Positions 6,601-6,810 of a DNA stretch of 6,810 bases are shown piece by piece. Every line of letters starts with the position of its first letter. Within the stretch, counting starts at the first letter, position 1. Under the pieces are notes generated by a model that was given only the letters and a program-made list of their open reading frames with translations, had not been told where the DNA came from and made no database searches. The stretch comes from JBBQSU01 sp038234815 (GTDB lineage: Bacteria; Planctomycetota; Phycisphaerae; Tepidisphaerales; Tepidisphaeraceae): contig JBBQSU010000176.1 in assembly GCA_038234815.1 (NCBI GenBank), positions 1 to 6,810 on the forward strand, read 5' to 3'. The position numbers and the translations under genes were made by a program.

Positions 6601-6810
6601 GGGCCGAAAATCTGTGGAGCGTCGTAGCCCAGGGGCTATTCAACCGCATGGGCGCACAGAAAGAGGGCGACGCGGCGATAGACAAGCTGAGAAAAGAGGC
6701 CAATAAATCCGACAAAGACATCAAACGCGACCGCGAAATGGACGCGCCAGCCCCGAAGCAAATCGAGGACGCCATGCGCGAAGCGGGGAAGGGCGCCGGC
6801 AAGAGCCTGT
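3594..6810 (+). CDS. Tail tape measure protein, 5' part (runs off right edge)
   Basis: One frame stays open from the ATG at 3594 to the window end: 1072 complete codons and no stop. It overlaps the chaperone extension by 8 nt. Placement directly after the chaperone pair, extreme length and composition all fit a tape measure protein, which sets tail length and is ejected with the DNA. Visible parts: an N-terminal helical region (1-60), Ser/Ala- and Pro/Gln-rich linkers (about 63-90 and 134-168), and a compact helical segment at about 196-243 (MTAKQVAENL ... RAKMGIPS, HTH-like). A moderately hydrophobic stretch follows at about 403-415 and 459-481 (GMVPILGSALV), the usual internal membrane-penetrating part. 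After that comes a very long charged, Gln/Glu/Lys/Arg-rich, coiled-coil-like region from about 495 to the edge. No peptidase or lysozyme motif is seen. At about 1.5 angstrom per residue the visible part alone implies a tail over 150 nm. ATA codons appear 11 times here, against once in all upstream genes. Confidence 0.8.
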   Translation, partial: MSNINVYSDLILRTDDAKQNLMAFDTQLMDTLKRWASQTVEINVGGNIGQLRKELDDLLKSASAANTVSTANRSGGASSPDGLPSRSTSAGALDINSKTIADSFSKEATRFTGDFNRAAVNHARLLESAMRISEHRQPGVPGQIAPSRAAQSSTAGPAQAQQGQPPEKPRDMRGLPEWARAEIDRSYKIAEKRGLTSRIEEMSAQRMTAKQVAENLVDTGKLEPDIAVGVVRATRAKMGIPSMDDTTEFEKWHSQYQRNRSDNAQSAESEPQHTQSLSEWIKGGTWPVRVRGEVSRMAYGDYYSPKTPSPILGDGPLRTKEKEKWESEEKAKQKVSETTAKDVGREMRDAGKEVARDIRQAIAPKDSKSEESPGELQAGNERRPKPSGTADDRSWTRTQLLSASGIGRSMALGLSVHALGQAAQMTTAFNDAGQMYSGQNASLNTRRTLAQRNALESGVSGMVPILGSALVNATHFGQAMANSAAGHGFVSDQHLLQKQADKEELQHSINTQRTLQPFQIAAIQTRDPRVKATQDYYAEIAKNDFEIKNNPLLYNAATKKYTEQGRQQDKLNSDLIDARGNENIQQAERDVQTMLSEAREQIGDSKHKGLIQFGAENGFLAARGAPRLAEIEQRRKNVETQENALKRTRDNTKEGSKQRNIADQELTKFQSHKILLLDNINAEENIRQKDVIFSDARRRETAAVQGTGVQSATAFARFNAQARGEMVPLDRQLSIPGLTRGQISHIKNERESVVARQKDESKSLLAQQDRSNAEKTLAARITEEANTRGRYVAQVDSLNGTYALEMDKLNAAIKAMGENIDESKLSTEARNNLDEQRKRLQTEQSNLTRQHQADVGAQKITRDIQLQAIDNRNAVMRSRVYGSDYDATRQNLRGQLAETIKHAQGDQGLISRARESFGLGSTLASRDRRFEMEDLRRERGYSELRMRGMPLAAEVRQTGDDWVRRVQESGLDREKRTEVAKSGEQAIRERMLNIGPVQQIHGGAENLWSVVAQGLFNRMGAQKEGDAAIDKLRKEANKSDKDIKRDREMDAPAPKQIEDAMREAGKGAGKSL

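Overview
The window reads as one block of virion morphogenesis genes from a tailed phage or prophage, all on the + strand and packed almost end to end. No host gene, integrase, tRNA or att site is visible, so a free phage and a prophage cannot be told apart. The DNA is moderately GC-rich. The style of two beta-rich Thr/Ala/Ser proteins (46-684 and 1792-2283) and of the tape-measure sequence reminds me of prophages in Planctomycetes-type bacteria. That impression comes from memory and should be treated as a weak guess.

Layout: (1) 46-684, a beta-rich probable capsid decoration or head-fibre protein with its own Shine-Dalgarno site. (2) 742-1287, a protein of the Mu gpG-like virion morphogenesis (tail completion) type. 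(3) 1280-1786, a probable tail terminator/completion protein, overlapping its predecessor by 8 nt. (4) 1792-2283, an unassigned beta-rich protein. (5) 2318-2746, the probable tail tube (major tail) protein. (6) A strong intrinsic terminator at 2770-2811. (7) 2826-3332, a tail assembly chaperone whose 3' end overlaps a second open frame that ends at 3601. The arrangement is that of a lambda G/GT-type -1 programmed frameshift, with a candidate slippery heptamer at 3281-3287 and a nested hairpin at 3304-3344. (8) From 3594 to the right edge, one uninterrupted frame of 1072 codons without a stop: the tape measure protein, truncated by the window.

Connector/completion genes come first, then the tube, then the chaperone with its frameshift, then the tape measure. 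No tail sheath gene lies next to the tube gene. This is the canonical order of a long, non-contractile (siphovirus-like) tail. The chaperone pair would coat the tape measure while tube subunits polymerise around it, and the terminator and completion proteins would cap the tail and join it to the head. The terminator directly after the tube gene would let the abundant tube protein be made in excess over the chaperone and tape measure.

The most interesting points are the frameshift module, the terminator inside the operon, an HTH-like segment inside the tape measure, and a change in ATA codon use at the start of the tape-measure gene. I see no defence system, CRISPR array, insertion sequence or wholly new system here.
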